Positions 26,698 to 34,550 of a stretch of DNA of 40,264 nt are shown here, piece by piece (position 1 is the first letter of the stretch; every line of letters starts with the position of its first letter). Source of the stretch: Flavobacterium succinicans (lineage in GTDB: Bacteria; Bacteroidota; Bacteroidia; Flavobacteriales; Flavobacteriaceae). Location: positions 1 through 40,264 of the forward strand of contig NZ_JMTM01000012.1 of the NCBI RefSeq assembly GCF_001662485.1, read 5' to 3'. Under the pieces are notes generated by a model, which was given only the letters and a program-made list of their open reading frames with translations, made no database searches and had not been told where the DNA came from. The position numbers and the translations under genes are program-made.

Positions 26698-28718
26698 TAA
26701 GCTTTTTTCAAGACAATTTTTTCGTTTTCCTTTTCGATCATTTTTTGGTAATATTCTTTTAGCATTTCATAATAATCAGAAGCTACGATTGGCACTTTTA
26801 TTTGATGCTGCACCGAAAGTTGAATCATATTTCCATTCACATTAGTCAAAAATTTAAAACCTCCTATGTCATCGTGCATCACTATGTTTACTGGCGCTGG
26901 AACACTTTCTACAACATATCCTTCAGGAATTTGAATATTTACTGCATATCGATCCATAAAAGGAAAACTATAATCTATGGGATATTCTCTAGTTTCTTGT
27001 TTAAAAGGATTCTCTTTATAAGTATAGAAAAGTAAAGGGTTGATGTAGATTTTATCCTGAATAACTTCACATAAATTAGAACCTGTAAAAGAAAAAACTT
27101 CACTCACTGGCAAATGCAGTTCTTTCTCATTATTTCTTTTATAATCTTCGATTTCAATTTTCCCGTTTTCGTTTTCTAATTTCTCCAAATAAGTATCTTG
27201 ATTTTCTCCATTCACACGATTTCTATACAACATGGCATTGTAATTGGTAAATTGTCTTTGCATTTTTCCTCTAATTTTTCCAGAGGGTTCCACTGCATAG
27301 CTCATCGTTATCGCATCGTTAGACAATGTTTTTGGCATCAAATCTACTTCAGAGGAAGATCCGTCTTTTCTAATTAAGCGCCCCATCCAATTTAGATCAC
27401 GGGTAGGCAATACGTTTGGTATAGCATTAGCTGCGGTAGCATCAAGTAACACCAATCCGTTAGGAAGTTCTATGGCTGCAATAACATAATCAAATGCTGT
27501 TCTACTAGGAAATATCGCAATACCGTTATCTCTTGTACTAACCAAAACAGGATTAGCCTCTAAACCTGCAAAACGTAACATAGCCGTAAGCATTAAGTTA
27601 ATATCTCCCACATTACCTGTTTTATTTTTGAAGGCCGTTCTTACGCCTTGCTCACAATAAAATCCATAAAAACCATTCCATTTTACATTGTTTTTTACAT
27701 ATGTAAATATTGCTGCTGTTTTTTCTTCTGGAGAATTTAATGGCGCAATTAAGGCTTTTATTTCATCTTCAAAATAGCCTGTTTTATTCAACTCAGGACC
27801 AAAGTCTTCGTAATCGTAAATTGTTTTTACTACCGAATTCCAATCGGTTGCAAAAGATTTTATGGGCTCACTAGGGAATTGAATCGTTGCTAATTCCTGC
27901 ACCAAACTAGCCGTATAGTTATCAATATTATTTACAAAACTCTCATTTTTCATTGCTGGAAGATGCTCTGTAACATAAGTCGTAACAGTCTCCATATACG
28001 TATACGTATCATTAGAATAAGAGGTTGTGGATGAGTTAAAGGCAGAGCCATGAGACCTTTCTTTGGAAGTAATAGTGATGGATTTACTATTCTTCACTGC
28101 ATTTATTTTGGGCGTAATAAAACCTTTTGTTGTAGTATTATAAGTATAATACTCCGGAATTGCGGTCTTATATTCGCAATAATTTACTGGAATAGCAGTT
28201 TGAAAATCCCAATCTCTAGGGTGCACTTTATTGGGGGTCTTTATGGTGTATTCGTATTCTATCACGGAGCCTTCTTTTACATTAGGCATCGTGATTTTTT
28301 TTCTGTTCCAATATTTATTAGTCTTTTCAACAAAAATACCATCGCTTTTTAATTTTGTTTTCTCTATTTTTCCATTGACTAAGTTATATGTTACCGCCTC
28401 CGAAAAATCGAGAAACTCTTTAGGTGACGAATCTATTGAATAAATTATAGCCTTGTTAGCCCAATCGTACCCTTCTTTCTTATAAATCTTAATTCGAAAT
28501 TTCACAACAGTTTGTAACATAAAACCATTCTCTACAGAATATTCTAAGGAAGTTTTTCCTTTTTTAAATAATATGGCCGCTACCGCCGAAGAATCTTTAG
28601 GATGATGTTTCTCCTCAAGTTCTGCAATTGAAACTTTGCCTAACTCAAAATTTTGTGCTACGCCATCAAGATTCAAAAATAAGAAAAGCAATGCCATGAG
28701 AATTTTGGTAATTTTCAT
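26697..28718 (-). CDS. DUF3857 protein with inactive transglutaminase-like domain (second of three)
   Basis: The 673-residue protein has a signal peptide (MKITKILMALLFLFLNLDGVA) and the same domain order as the 662-residue paralogue, with blocks KIYKKEG, EAVTYNL, MPNVKEGSVIEYEY and YYEMLKEYYQKMIEKENEKI shared. The catalytic Cys is replaced by Val370 (GNVGD) and the His by Tyr411 (FDYVIAAIE). The Asp of the triad (D426 in LLDATA) is still present. Its start lies three bases after the preceding stop and its own stop overlaps the next start, so the three genes are one operon. Confidence 0.84.
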   Translation of the reverse strand: MKITKILMALLFLFLNLDGVAQNFELGKVSIAELEEKHHPKDSSAVAAILFKKGKTSLEYSVENGFMLQTVVKFRIKIYKKEGYDWANKAIIYSIDSSPKEFLDFSEAVTYNLVNGKIEKTKLKSDGIFVEKTNKYWNRKKITMPNVKEGSVIEYEYTIKTPNKVHPRDWDFQTAIPVNYCEYKTAIPEYYTYNTTTKGFITPKINAVKNSKSITITSKERSHGSAFNSSTTSYSNDTYTYMETVTTYVTEHLPAMKNESFVNNIDNYTASLVQELATIQFPSEPIKSFATDWNSVVKTIYDYEDFGPELNKTGYFEDEIKALIAPLNSPEEKTAAIFTYVKNNVKWNGFYGFYCEQGVRTAFKNKTGNVGDINLMLTAMLRFAGLEANPVLVSTRDNGIAIFPSRTAFDYVIAAIELPNGLVLLDATAANAIPNVLPTRDLNWMGRLIRKDGSSSEVDLMPKTLSNDAITMSYAVEPSGKIRGKMQRQFTNYNAMLYRNRVNGENQDTYLEKLENENGKIEIEDYKRNNEKELHLPVSEVFSFTGSNLCEVIQDKIYINPLLFYTYKENPFKQETREYPIDYSFPFMDRYAVNIQIPEGYVVESVPAPVNIVMHDDIGGFKFLTNVNGNMIQLSVQHQIKVPIVASDYYEMLKEYYQKMIEKENEKIVLKKA

Positions 28719-28721
28719 AAG

Positions 28722-30635
28722 TTAAAGGGGTTTGGTTAAAACTATTTTAGTGTTATCGTTCTGGCTCACTTGATCCATAAATAGGCGGTATTCATCATAC
28801 TCTTTGTTGCTATATTTTCCTGTATTTATCAACAAAACTCTTTTATAGATTAAAGTATGAGCTTCTTTTTTAACCAATGAAATGGAATAAGTTCCAAATT
28901 TGGTTTTGCTCTCAAAGGCTGGTGGAATAAATTCTAAAGCAAAACCTGAAGGTAAATGGATGGTAATTTCATCCTCGTCATAAAATCCACGCGCGATTTC
29001 AAAAGGTGTTTTTCGGTTTCTAATTCGTTTAACCCCACCTGAAAATCGATTAAAGGCGTTCACTGTCACCATCATTTTATCGGCAGTGAATGTTCCATAT
29101 TTTGTGGCAGATAACTTGGCATTTTGCGTAAAACGAATCTCTTGTTTATTGTTCTCTTGGGTGATTTTTTCTATTTTCAAATTATTGATCTCATCCCAAA
29201 ACTCTTTATAATACTTTTCTTTTTGATCAGGCAGCATGTGCTCCACTTTCTCCTTATCTCCATACTGCGTTCCTTGAGAAATCATTTCAATTTCCCCAGA
29301 AAAATCTCCATTAGCTGCTATCGTAAAGGATCCTTTACTCAATTGCGAGTTCTCATTCGCCGTATAAATTTTGGTATGCACAATTTGTCCACCCTCTGGC
29401 TTAATCATCAAAACATCTCGGTCGTCTGTAAAATCGGCTTGGTACCCAAAAGGATCGGTTTGACTGGTACATTCTAACCAAGTATATTGATTGCCAACAG
29501 GAATCGTCAGAATGATGTGATTGCCTTGCATCGAAACAAAATCGGCATCGATATTAATTCGCTTTCTATCGCCAAACAAAATGGTATAATAAGAAGGCAC
29601 ATCAACGGCTTTTAATAAGGCTTGAGTATAGTTGGTCAATGCTTTACAGTCTCCATACCCGAGTCGATCTACATCTGAAGCCAACATAGGTTTCCATCCA
29701 CCGATGCCTACTTGAACACTGATATAACGAACTTTTTGCTGTACATAATCATATACTATTCTGGCCTTTTTTATAGGATCTTGTTCTGTTCCTACCCACT
29801 CTTTTATTTTAGCAACAGTTGTTGAAGGCAAATCAATTGTTCCTGACAAAATTTTGCTAGAATACCACTTACCAAAATCTTCCCAGGTTTTGGCATTTCC
29901 ATCAACCCCTTCAAGATGAAAAGATTCTAATCCTAAAATTACTCTAGGCAAAATATCATAAAAATATGGACTAAAATCCTCATGCTTCATTGCTACCAAA
30001 TTTGAAGCCGTATAACTCAGCTGAGTGGCTGTGTCGATTGTTTTTTGAATATTTCTATTAGAAAAATTGCTTTCTTTTTTCTTAAAGCCTAAATTTTCTG
30101 GAAAGGTTACGTTTAATACACTTTTTTCGACACTCAATAAATAATCGGTTATGGGAAACCATTGCGGGATAAAAGCGGTGGTAGAGGTTTCTGTTTCGCA
30201 TTCAAAAATCATAGTAAACGGATAACTGATCGGGGTGTAATCTAAATACAGCACTCGATTATCCGAAAAAAGAGTACCGCCATCAACCGCGCTATGATCT
30301 TTAAAATCTTTTCGCTTAAACTTTTTTAGTTCATTCCCCGCTGCATCTAATATAATGGCTTGTATACTTGAAATACTTGTTGATTTATCATAATGCGCAT
30401 AAGCATCCAAAGCACTTACACCTGCTTCATTTAGTACCGTGACTACTTGTTTACTTTTAATCACCATTTCCCGTTGAGAAAGAATATCAATACTAAGCTC
30501 ACTCCATCTAAGCACTGCATTTGCATTGGTTTTTAAACTATCCGGAATAGATGTAACGGGAAATTTTACTTCTTGCGCTGAAAGACTATTTAGCGCAAAA
30601 CACATCAAAAACAATACAATAAACTTAAATTTCAT
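28722..30635 (-). CDS. DUF3857 protein with intact transglutaminase-like Cys and His (first of three)
   Basis: The exported protein is 637 residues long from the ATG at 30635 (MKFKFIVLFLMCFALNSLSA), which gives a proper signal peptide; an upstream ATG at 30668 adds 11 hydrophobic residues encoded in the T-rich tail of a hairpin and is rejected. DUF3857 covers about residues 50-200, followed by a transglutaminase-like core with Cys330 in GYGDCKAL and His373 in GNHIILTI; the third triad position reads WLEC, Glu instead of Asp. It could be a protease or peptide-modifying enzyme of the cell envelope. It is the first gene of the three-gene operon. Confidence 0.85.
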   Translation of the reverse strand: MKFKFIVLFLMCFALNSLSAQEVKFPVTSIPDSLKTNANAVLRWSELSIDILSQREMVIKSKQVVTVLNEAGVSALDAYAHYDKSTSISSIQAIILDAAGNELKKFKRKDFKDHSAVDGGTLFSDNRVLYLDYTPISYPFTMIFECETETSTTAFIPQWFPITDYLLSVEKSVLNVTFPENLGFKKKESNFSNRNIQKTIDTATQLSYTASNLVAMKHEDFSPYFYDILPRVILGLESFHLEGVDGNAKTWEDFGKWYSSKILSGTIDLPSTTVAKIKEWVGTEQDPIKKARIVYDYVQQKVRYISVQVGIGGWKPMLASDVDRLGYGDCKALTNYTQALLKAVDVPSYYTILFGDRKRINIDADFVSMQGNHIILTIPVGNQYTWLECTSQTDPFGYQADFTDDRDVLMIKPEGGQIVHTKIYTANENSQLSKGSFTIAANGDFSGEIEMISQGTQYGDKEKVEHMLPDQKEKYYKEFWDEINNLKIEKITQENNKQEIRFTQNAKLSATKYGTFTADKMMVTVNAFNRFSGGVKRIRNRKTPFEIARGFYDEDEITIHLPSGFALEFIPPAFESKTKFGTYSISLVKKEAHTLIYKRVLLINTGKYSNKEYDEYRLFMDQVSQNDNTKIVLTKPL

Positions 30636-30667
30636 AAAAGATATAGGGTTAAAAAAAATAAAAAGCA

Positions 30668-30698
30668 TAAAAAAAACCTCAACAGCTTCCCGTTGAAG
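30668..30698 (-). terminator. hairpin with T-run between dtd and the DUF3857 operon
   Basis: Arms at 30677-30683 and 30692-30698 form a 7-position stem with one G-T wobble and an 8-base loop, followed on the minus strand by eight T. It would end the dtd transcript, but it is also downstream of the candidate promoter of the DUF3857 operon, so it may be part of that leader. Confidence 0.6.
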
Positions 30699-30736
30699 TA
30701 TTTATAATAGATTTGTCTTCTTTAATTTGTGGTACT

Positions 30737-30771
30737 CAAATATATTGTTATTCTTGAAATAAAAAAACAAA
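30737..30771 (-). promoter_or_regulatory. candidate promoter of the DUF3857 operon
   Basis: TTTG (30768-30771) and TATATTTG (30737-30744) are 23 bases apart on the minus strand, at the upper end of the usual spacing. The -33 box touches the dtd stop codon. The leader to the ATG at 30635 would be about 95 bases and contains the hairpin at 30668-30698. Confidence 0.5.
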
Positions 30772-31224
30772 TTATTCCCTATTTTTTGAATCGATCTGTA
30801 TTGTTACCGGCCCATCATTTAACAATAAAACCTTCATATCCGCACCAAAAATACCCGTGGGGACTTTTTTTTCCAATTTTAATTCTAGCGCTTTTACAAA
30901 ACGTTCATACATAGGAATGGCAATATCAGGTTTTGCGGCTTTCATATATGAAGGGCGATTCCCCTTTTTAGTCGCCGCGTGAAGTGTAAACTGACTGACC
31001 ACAAGCACATCGCCACCAATATCTTGAATAGAAAGGTTCATTACCTCATTTTCATCACCAAAAATGCGAAGCTGTGTAATTTTGGTGACTAACCAATCCA
31101 AATCTTCTTGGATATCGGCTTCTTCGATTCCAACAAAAACCAATAGCCCTTTTTGGATTTCGGCTACTACTTTGCTCTCAACTGTTACTGAGGCATTAGT
31201 TACTCTTTGGATTACAACTCTCAT
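30772..31224 (-). CDS. dtd: D-aminoacyl-tRNA deacylase
   Basis: Dtd removes D-amino acids wrongly attached to tRNA. The 150-residue protein has the two family motifs: SQFTLHAATKKGNRPS with Thr80 (SQxT) and NDGPVTIQID at 136-145 (NxGPxT, with the cross-subunit Gly-Pro). The start MRVVIQRV is typical. A G/C-rich repeat ends directly at the ATG, so the bases just upstream (GGGGGCT) come from the repeat. It follows rsgA on the same strand after 133 bases. Confidence 0.94.
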   Translation of the reverse strand: MRVVIQRVTNASVTVESKVVAEIQKGLLVFVGIEEADIQEDLDWLVTKITQLRIFGDENEVMNLSIQDIGGDVLVVSQFTLHAATKKGNRPSYMKAAKPDIAIPMYERFVKALELKLEKKVPTGIFGADMKVLLLNDGPVTIQIDSKNRE

Positions 31225-31360
31225 AGCCCCCTAACCCCCAAAGGGGGAATTATAACGTGAATAAATAAAATCAATCATATCTAAAAAGACTTAAGAAGCA
31301 TCTATAACAAAAATTTAAACACCCTTTTAGAGTTCCCCTTTCGGGGGCTAAGGGGCTTTA
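31225..31360. repeat. inverted pair of AGCCCC-type G/C-rich repeats
   Basis: AGCCCCCTAACCCCCAAAGG and following bases (31225-31251) recur in inverted, slightly diverged form at 31329-31360. Each unit has its own small hairpin (CCCCC-AAA-GGGGG at 31235-31247; CCCC-TTTC-GGGG at 31335-31346). The left unit touches the dtd start codon and the right one includes the rsgA stop codon. The 77 bases between are AT-rich and featureless. Confidence 0.75.
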
Positions 31361-32335
31361 CTCCCTCGTTTTATCACTAGCTTTTCTATCTTCATCGTAC
31401 ACATCGGTGCGGTAATGTTCGTCGTCGCCTTCAAGGATTTTAAGGTAACTATTGTAACGTGACCAAGCAATTTCATCCTTATCTAAAGCCGCTTTTATTG
31501 CACAATGTGGTTCTTCTTTATGCAAACAATTGTTGAACTTGCATTGTTCTTTCAATCTAAAAAACTCAGGAAAATAATCGCTAATTTCTTGAGGTTCCAT
31601 ATCTACAATTCCAAATCCTTTGATACCTGGTGTATCAATAATACTAGCATCAAAAGACAAATCATACATCTCTGCAAAAGTAGTGGTATGCTGACCTTGC
31701 TTGCTTTGCTCGGAGATATTCTTGGTTTTCAAATCCAAGGTGGGCTCCAAAGCATTAACCAAAGTCGATTTCCCAACACCCGAATGCCCCGAGAACATAC
31801 TTGTTTTACCTATCATTAATTCCTTCAATGCTTCAACCCCTTTTCGTTCAGCTGCCGAAACGCGCAAACATTGATATCCAATTTCCTGATAAACGTGCTG
31901 CATATACAATTGGTCATCTAAGGTAACATCGTCTAAAGTATCTATTTTGTTAAAAACCAAAATAGTCTCAATACCATAGGCTTCGGCAGTAACCAAAAAT
32001 CTATCGATAAAACTAAACGTAGTTGGAGGATTGTTGATGGTAATCAACAGAAAAACACGGTCGATATTGGCCGCAATAATGTGCATTTGATGCGACAAAT
32101 TCACTGATTTTCGAACAATGTAATTCTTACGGTCGTGAATATGATGAATCGTCCCGGTAATAGTATCTGATGTTTCTTCTTGTTCATAATCCACCATATC
32201 GCCTACTGCAATGGGATTGGTACTTTTAATGCCTTTCATTCGGAACTTCCCTTTCATTCTGCACTCTATAAAATCTCCTTGCTCGGATTTCACGGTGTAC
32301 CAACTTCCTGTAGATTTATAAACGGTTCCTGTCAT
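31358..32335 (-). CDS. rsgA: ribosome small subunit-dependent GTPase
   Basis: RsgA is a circularly permuted GTPase that helps late 30S subunit assembly. The 325-residue protein has an N-terminal OB-type domain (1-80), then the permuted G motifs in order G4 NKID (129-132), G1 GHSGVGKS (183-190) and G3 DTPG (234-237), and a zinc knuckle C265, C270, H272, C278. The C-terminus ends in a charged tail whose stop codon is inside a repeat. It has a promoter-like pair of boxes upstream. Confidence 0.95.
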   Translation of the reverse strand: MTGTVYKSTGSWYTVKSEQGDFIECRMKGKFRMKGIKSTNPIAVGDMVDYEQEETSDTITGTIHHIHDRKNYIVRKSVNLSHQMHIIAANIDRVFLLITINNPPTTFSFIDRFLVTAEAYGIETILVFNKIDTLDDVTLDDQLYMQHVYQEIGYQCLRVSAAERKGVEALKELMIGKTSMFSGHSGVGKSTLVNALEPTLDLKTKNISEQSKQGQHTTTFAEMYDLSFDASIIDTPGIKGFGIVDMEPQEISDYFPEFFRLKEQCKFNNCLHKEEPHCAIKAALDKDEIAWSRYNSYLKILEGDDEHYRTDVYDEDRKASDKTRE

Positions 32336-32361
32336 TTTCAGATTTTAGATTTAACTGTTTG

Positions 32362-32395
32362 CAAAGATAATTGAATTTAGACGACTCATAACAAA
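32362..32395 (-). promoter_or_regulatory. promoter of rsgA
   Basis: On the minus strand TTTG (32392-32395) precedes TATCTTTG (32362-32369) by 22 bases. The -7 box is 26 bases upstream of the ATG. The -33 box lies in the tail of the preceding terminator. Confidence 0.58.
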
Positions 32396-32426
32396 CAAAA
32401 ATCCCAAAACAAAGGTCTTGGGATTT
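32396..32426 (-). terminator. terminator of the Phe/Tyr operon
   Basis: AAATCCCAA (32399-32407) and TTGGGATTT (32418-32426) form a perfect 9-bp stem with a 10-base loop and a T-containing tail on the minus strand. It lies 40 bases beyond the stop of the DAHP synthase gene, the last gene of the operon. Confidence 0.75.
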
Positions 32427-32465
32427 AAATCAGAAATTAAAAAAACTAAGCGTTATGAAATTCTT

Positions 32466-33548
32466 TTACGAATTCAATACTTTATCTTGTTTGTTGATAC
32501 TTTCTTGGTGAATCGCTTTGAACATTTTTAAAACAAACTCTTCCGAAAGTCCTTTCTTTTCTCCTTCCAAAATCATTCTTCCTAAAATTTCATTCCAACG
32601 ATTGTTTTGCAAAACCGCTACGTTCGCTTCTTTTTTAACCTGACCAATTTCTAAAGCCACTTTCATTCTTTTGCTCAAAAGGTCCAATAAATTAGCATCT
32701 AAAACATCGATATTCGCTCTTAATTTACTCATTTTAGACATAAATTCATCTGAAACATCAACCTGTTTTCTTACTCTCAAATCTTTGAAAATTTGTTTCA
32801 AAGCATCTGGCGTTACTTGTTGCGCAGCATCACTCCAAGCGTTATCAGGGTCTGTGTGTGTTTCGATAATCATTCCGTCATAATTCAAATCCAAAGCTTC
32901 TTGCGTTACTTCAAGGATCATATCACGATTTCCTGTAATATGAGAAGGGTCGATAATCAAAGGCAAATCTGGGAATTTGTTTTGCAATTCAATCGCAATT
33001 TGCCATTCTGGAATGTTTCTGTATTTTGTTTTTTCGTAAGTAGAAAAACCACGGTGAATCACCCCTAATTTTTCAATTCCAGCCATATGCAAACGCTCTA
33101 CACCACCTAACCACAAAGCTAAATCTGGGTTCACTGGATTTTTAATCAAAACGATTTTGTCTGTCCCTTTCAAGGTATCTGCAATTTCTTGAACCGCAAA
33201 CGGATTGGCCGTAGTACGTGCCCCAACCCACAACACATCAATATCATTTTCTAATGCCAATTTACAGTGTGCAGCAGTAGCTACTTCGGTTCCCATCAAT
33301 AAACCTGTTTCTGCTTTGGCTTTTTTCAACCATTTCAATCCTATTTCTCCAACACCTTCAAATCCACCTGGACGCGTTCTTGGTTTCCAAATTCCAGCTC
33401 TAAACACACTTACATCAGAATCTTTCAATTCGTGTGCAATTTTCAATACTTGCTCTTCTGTTTCGGCGCTACAAGGTCCTGCTATCACCAATGGATGCGT
33501 CAAATTGAACGCTTCCAACCAATTTCTCATTTCTTTTTTATTTTCCAT
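32466..33548 (-). CDS. bifunctional DAHP synthase / chorismate mutase
   Basis: The N-terminal part (about 1-255) is a class I-beta 3-deoxy-7-phosphoheptulonate synthase that condenses PEP and erythrose 4-phosphate: AGPCSAE at 23-29, GIWKPRTRPGGFEG, MGTEVA and IDPSHITGNRD. The C-terminal part (about 268-350) is an AroQ-type chorismate mutase (LRANIDVLDANLLDLLSKRMKVA). Fusing mutase behind the synthase is common in Bacteroidota; the mutase partly serves as a regulator in similar fusions. It is the last gene of the minus-strand pheA operon, so first and late steps of Phe/Tyr synthesis are cotranscribed. Confidence 0.93.
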   Translation of the reverse strand: MENKKEMRNWLEAFNLTHPLVIAGPCSAETEEQVLKIAHELKDSDVSVFRAGIWKPRTRPGGFEGVGEIGLKWLKKAKAETGLLMGTEVATAAHCKLALENDIDVLWVGARTTANPFAVQEIADTLKGTDKIVLIKNPVNPDLALWLGGVERLHMAGIEKLGVIHRGFSTYEKTKYRNIPEWQIAIELQNKFPDLPLIIDPSHITGNRDMILEVTQEALDLNYDGMIIETHTDPDNAWSDAAQQVTPDALKQIFKDLRVRKQVDVSDEFMSKMSKLRANIDVLDANLLDLLSKRMKVALEIGQVKKEANVAVLQNNRWNEILGRMILEGEKKGLSEEFVLKMFKAIHQESINKQDKVLNS

Positions 33549-33592
33549 CTTATTCTTTGTTTATTGTTTATTTTTCGTTGTTTATTGTTCTT

Positions 33593-34450
33593 CTACTTTG
33601 AAGGACTCATCCCATTCAAAATTTCTTTTATTTTATTCACACTCTGCATTTCATCAAAAATCGCCTCATATTCTTCGCTTTTTAATAAGTCTTTGAACTG
33701 CGTCAAATTGGCGATGTACTCCTCCAAACTTTTCACCACGTGCTTTTTATTTTGTTTAAAAATAGGCGTCCACATCGCAGGTGAACTCTTGGCTAAACGC
33801 ACGGTACTCTCAAAACCAGAACCCGCCATATCGAAAATATCTTGTTCGTCTTTCTCTTTATTGATAACTGTTTTCCCCAACATAAATGAACTAATATGCG
33901 ACAAATGCGACACATAAGCAATGTGTTTATCGTGCGACTTCGGGTCCATATATCGAATGCGCATTCCTAACTCTTTGAACAATTCGATGGCTTTTTCTTG
34001 TAGCTTAAAGGTCGTTTTCTCCACCTCACAAATGATATTTGTTTTCCCTTGAAACAAGCCTTTTATAGCCGCTGATGGTCCCGAAAATTCCGTTCCAGCA
34101 ATAGGATGCGTGGCAATATAATTTCTTCTTCTTGGATGATTGGCTACCGCTTCACAAATAGGTAATTTGGTAGAACCCACTTCAAAAACAATAGTATTTT
34201 CGCCAATATGGTCCAAAACTTCGGGCAACACTTGCAACGCCACATCCACAGGAACCGAAACAATAACATAATCCGCATCGGCCAAATCCTGCATCGTAGC
34301 GGCTTTCTCCACAACCCCAAGCGCCATCGCCTCTTGCAAATGGGCTTCATTTTTATCCATTCCGTAAATAGTCGCTTCTGGGTGTACCGCTTTTATATCC
34401 AACACCATCGAACCTCCAATCAAACCTATTCCTATTACGTGTATATTCAT
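33593..34450 (-). CDS. tyrA: prephenate dehydrogenase
   Basis: TyrA oxidises prephenate to 4-hydroxyphenylpyruvate for tyrosine. The 285-residue protein has an N-terminal Rossmann NAD site (VIGIGLIGGSM, glycines at 7-13) and the substrate-site motif THPIAGTEFSGPSAA with H115. There is no C-terminal ACT domain and no fused mutase, so any tyrosine feedback must act elsewhere. It follows the aminotransferase gene after 100 bases, which hold copy 4 of the structured element, and precedes the DAHP synthase gene by 44 bases. Confidence 0.93.
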   Translation of the reverse strand: MNIHVIGIGLIGGSMVLDIKAVHPEATIYGMDKNEAHLQEAMALGVVEKAATMQDLADADYVIVSVPVDVALQVLPEVLDHIGENTIVFEVGSTKLPICEAVANHPRRRNYIATHPIAGTEFSGPSAAIKGLFQGKTNIICEVEKTTFKLQEKAIELFKELGMRIRYMDPKSHDKHIAYVSHLSHISSFMLGKTVINKEKDEQDIFDMAGSGFESTVRLAKSSPAMWTPIFKQNKKHVVKSLEEYIANLTQFKDLLKSEEYEAIFDEMQSVNKIKEILNGMSPSK

Positions 34451-34468
34451 TATTATTTTTATTATTAG

Positions 34469-34540
34469 CTAATCCTGCTATCTGCTATATCTATTGTGGC
34501 GAACCCCGCCACAATAGGATGCCGCTACTATCAGGGCTAG
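34469..34540 (-). repeat. structured intergenic element, copy 4, inside the Phe/Tyr operon
   Basis: Read on the minus strand it has CCTGATAGTAGCGGC, a perfect 11-bp hairpin (34491-34501/34507-34517), then TATAGCAGATAGCAGG. The blocks ATAGTAG and AGATAG match copies 1-3, but the flanking pair GGG/CCC is replaced by CCTG/CAGG (34532-34535 with 34474-34477 on plus), which still pairs. It lacks the GCGT/ACGC outer stem. It lies in sense orientation between the aminotransferase gene and tyrA. Confidence 0.6.
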
Positions 34541-34550
34541 GTATTATCTG

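Noticed and set aside
30636..30668. Upstream ATG giving 11 extra residues to the first DUF3857 protein
   Set aside because: The extra residues come from the T-run after a hairpin, and the ATG at 30635 gives a normal signal peptide.
33205..33917. Two overlapping open frames of about 160 codons on the plus strand
   Set aside because: They are antisense to the well-recognised DAHP synthase and tyrA genes, with low-complexity Phe/Ser/Leu composition.
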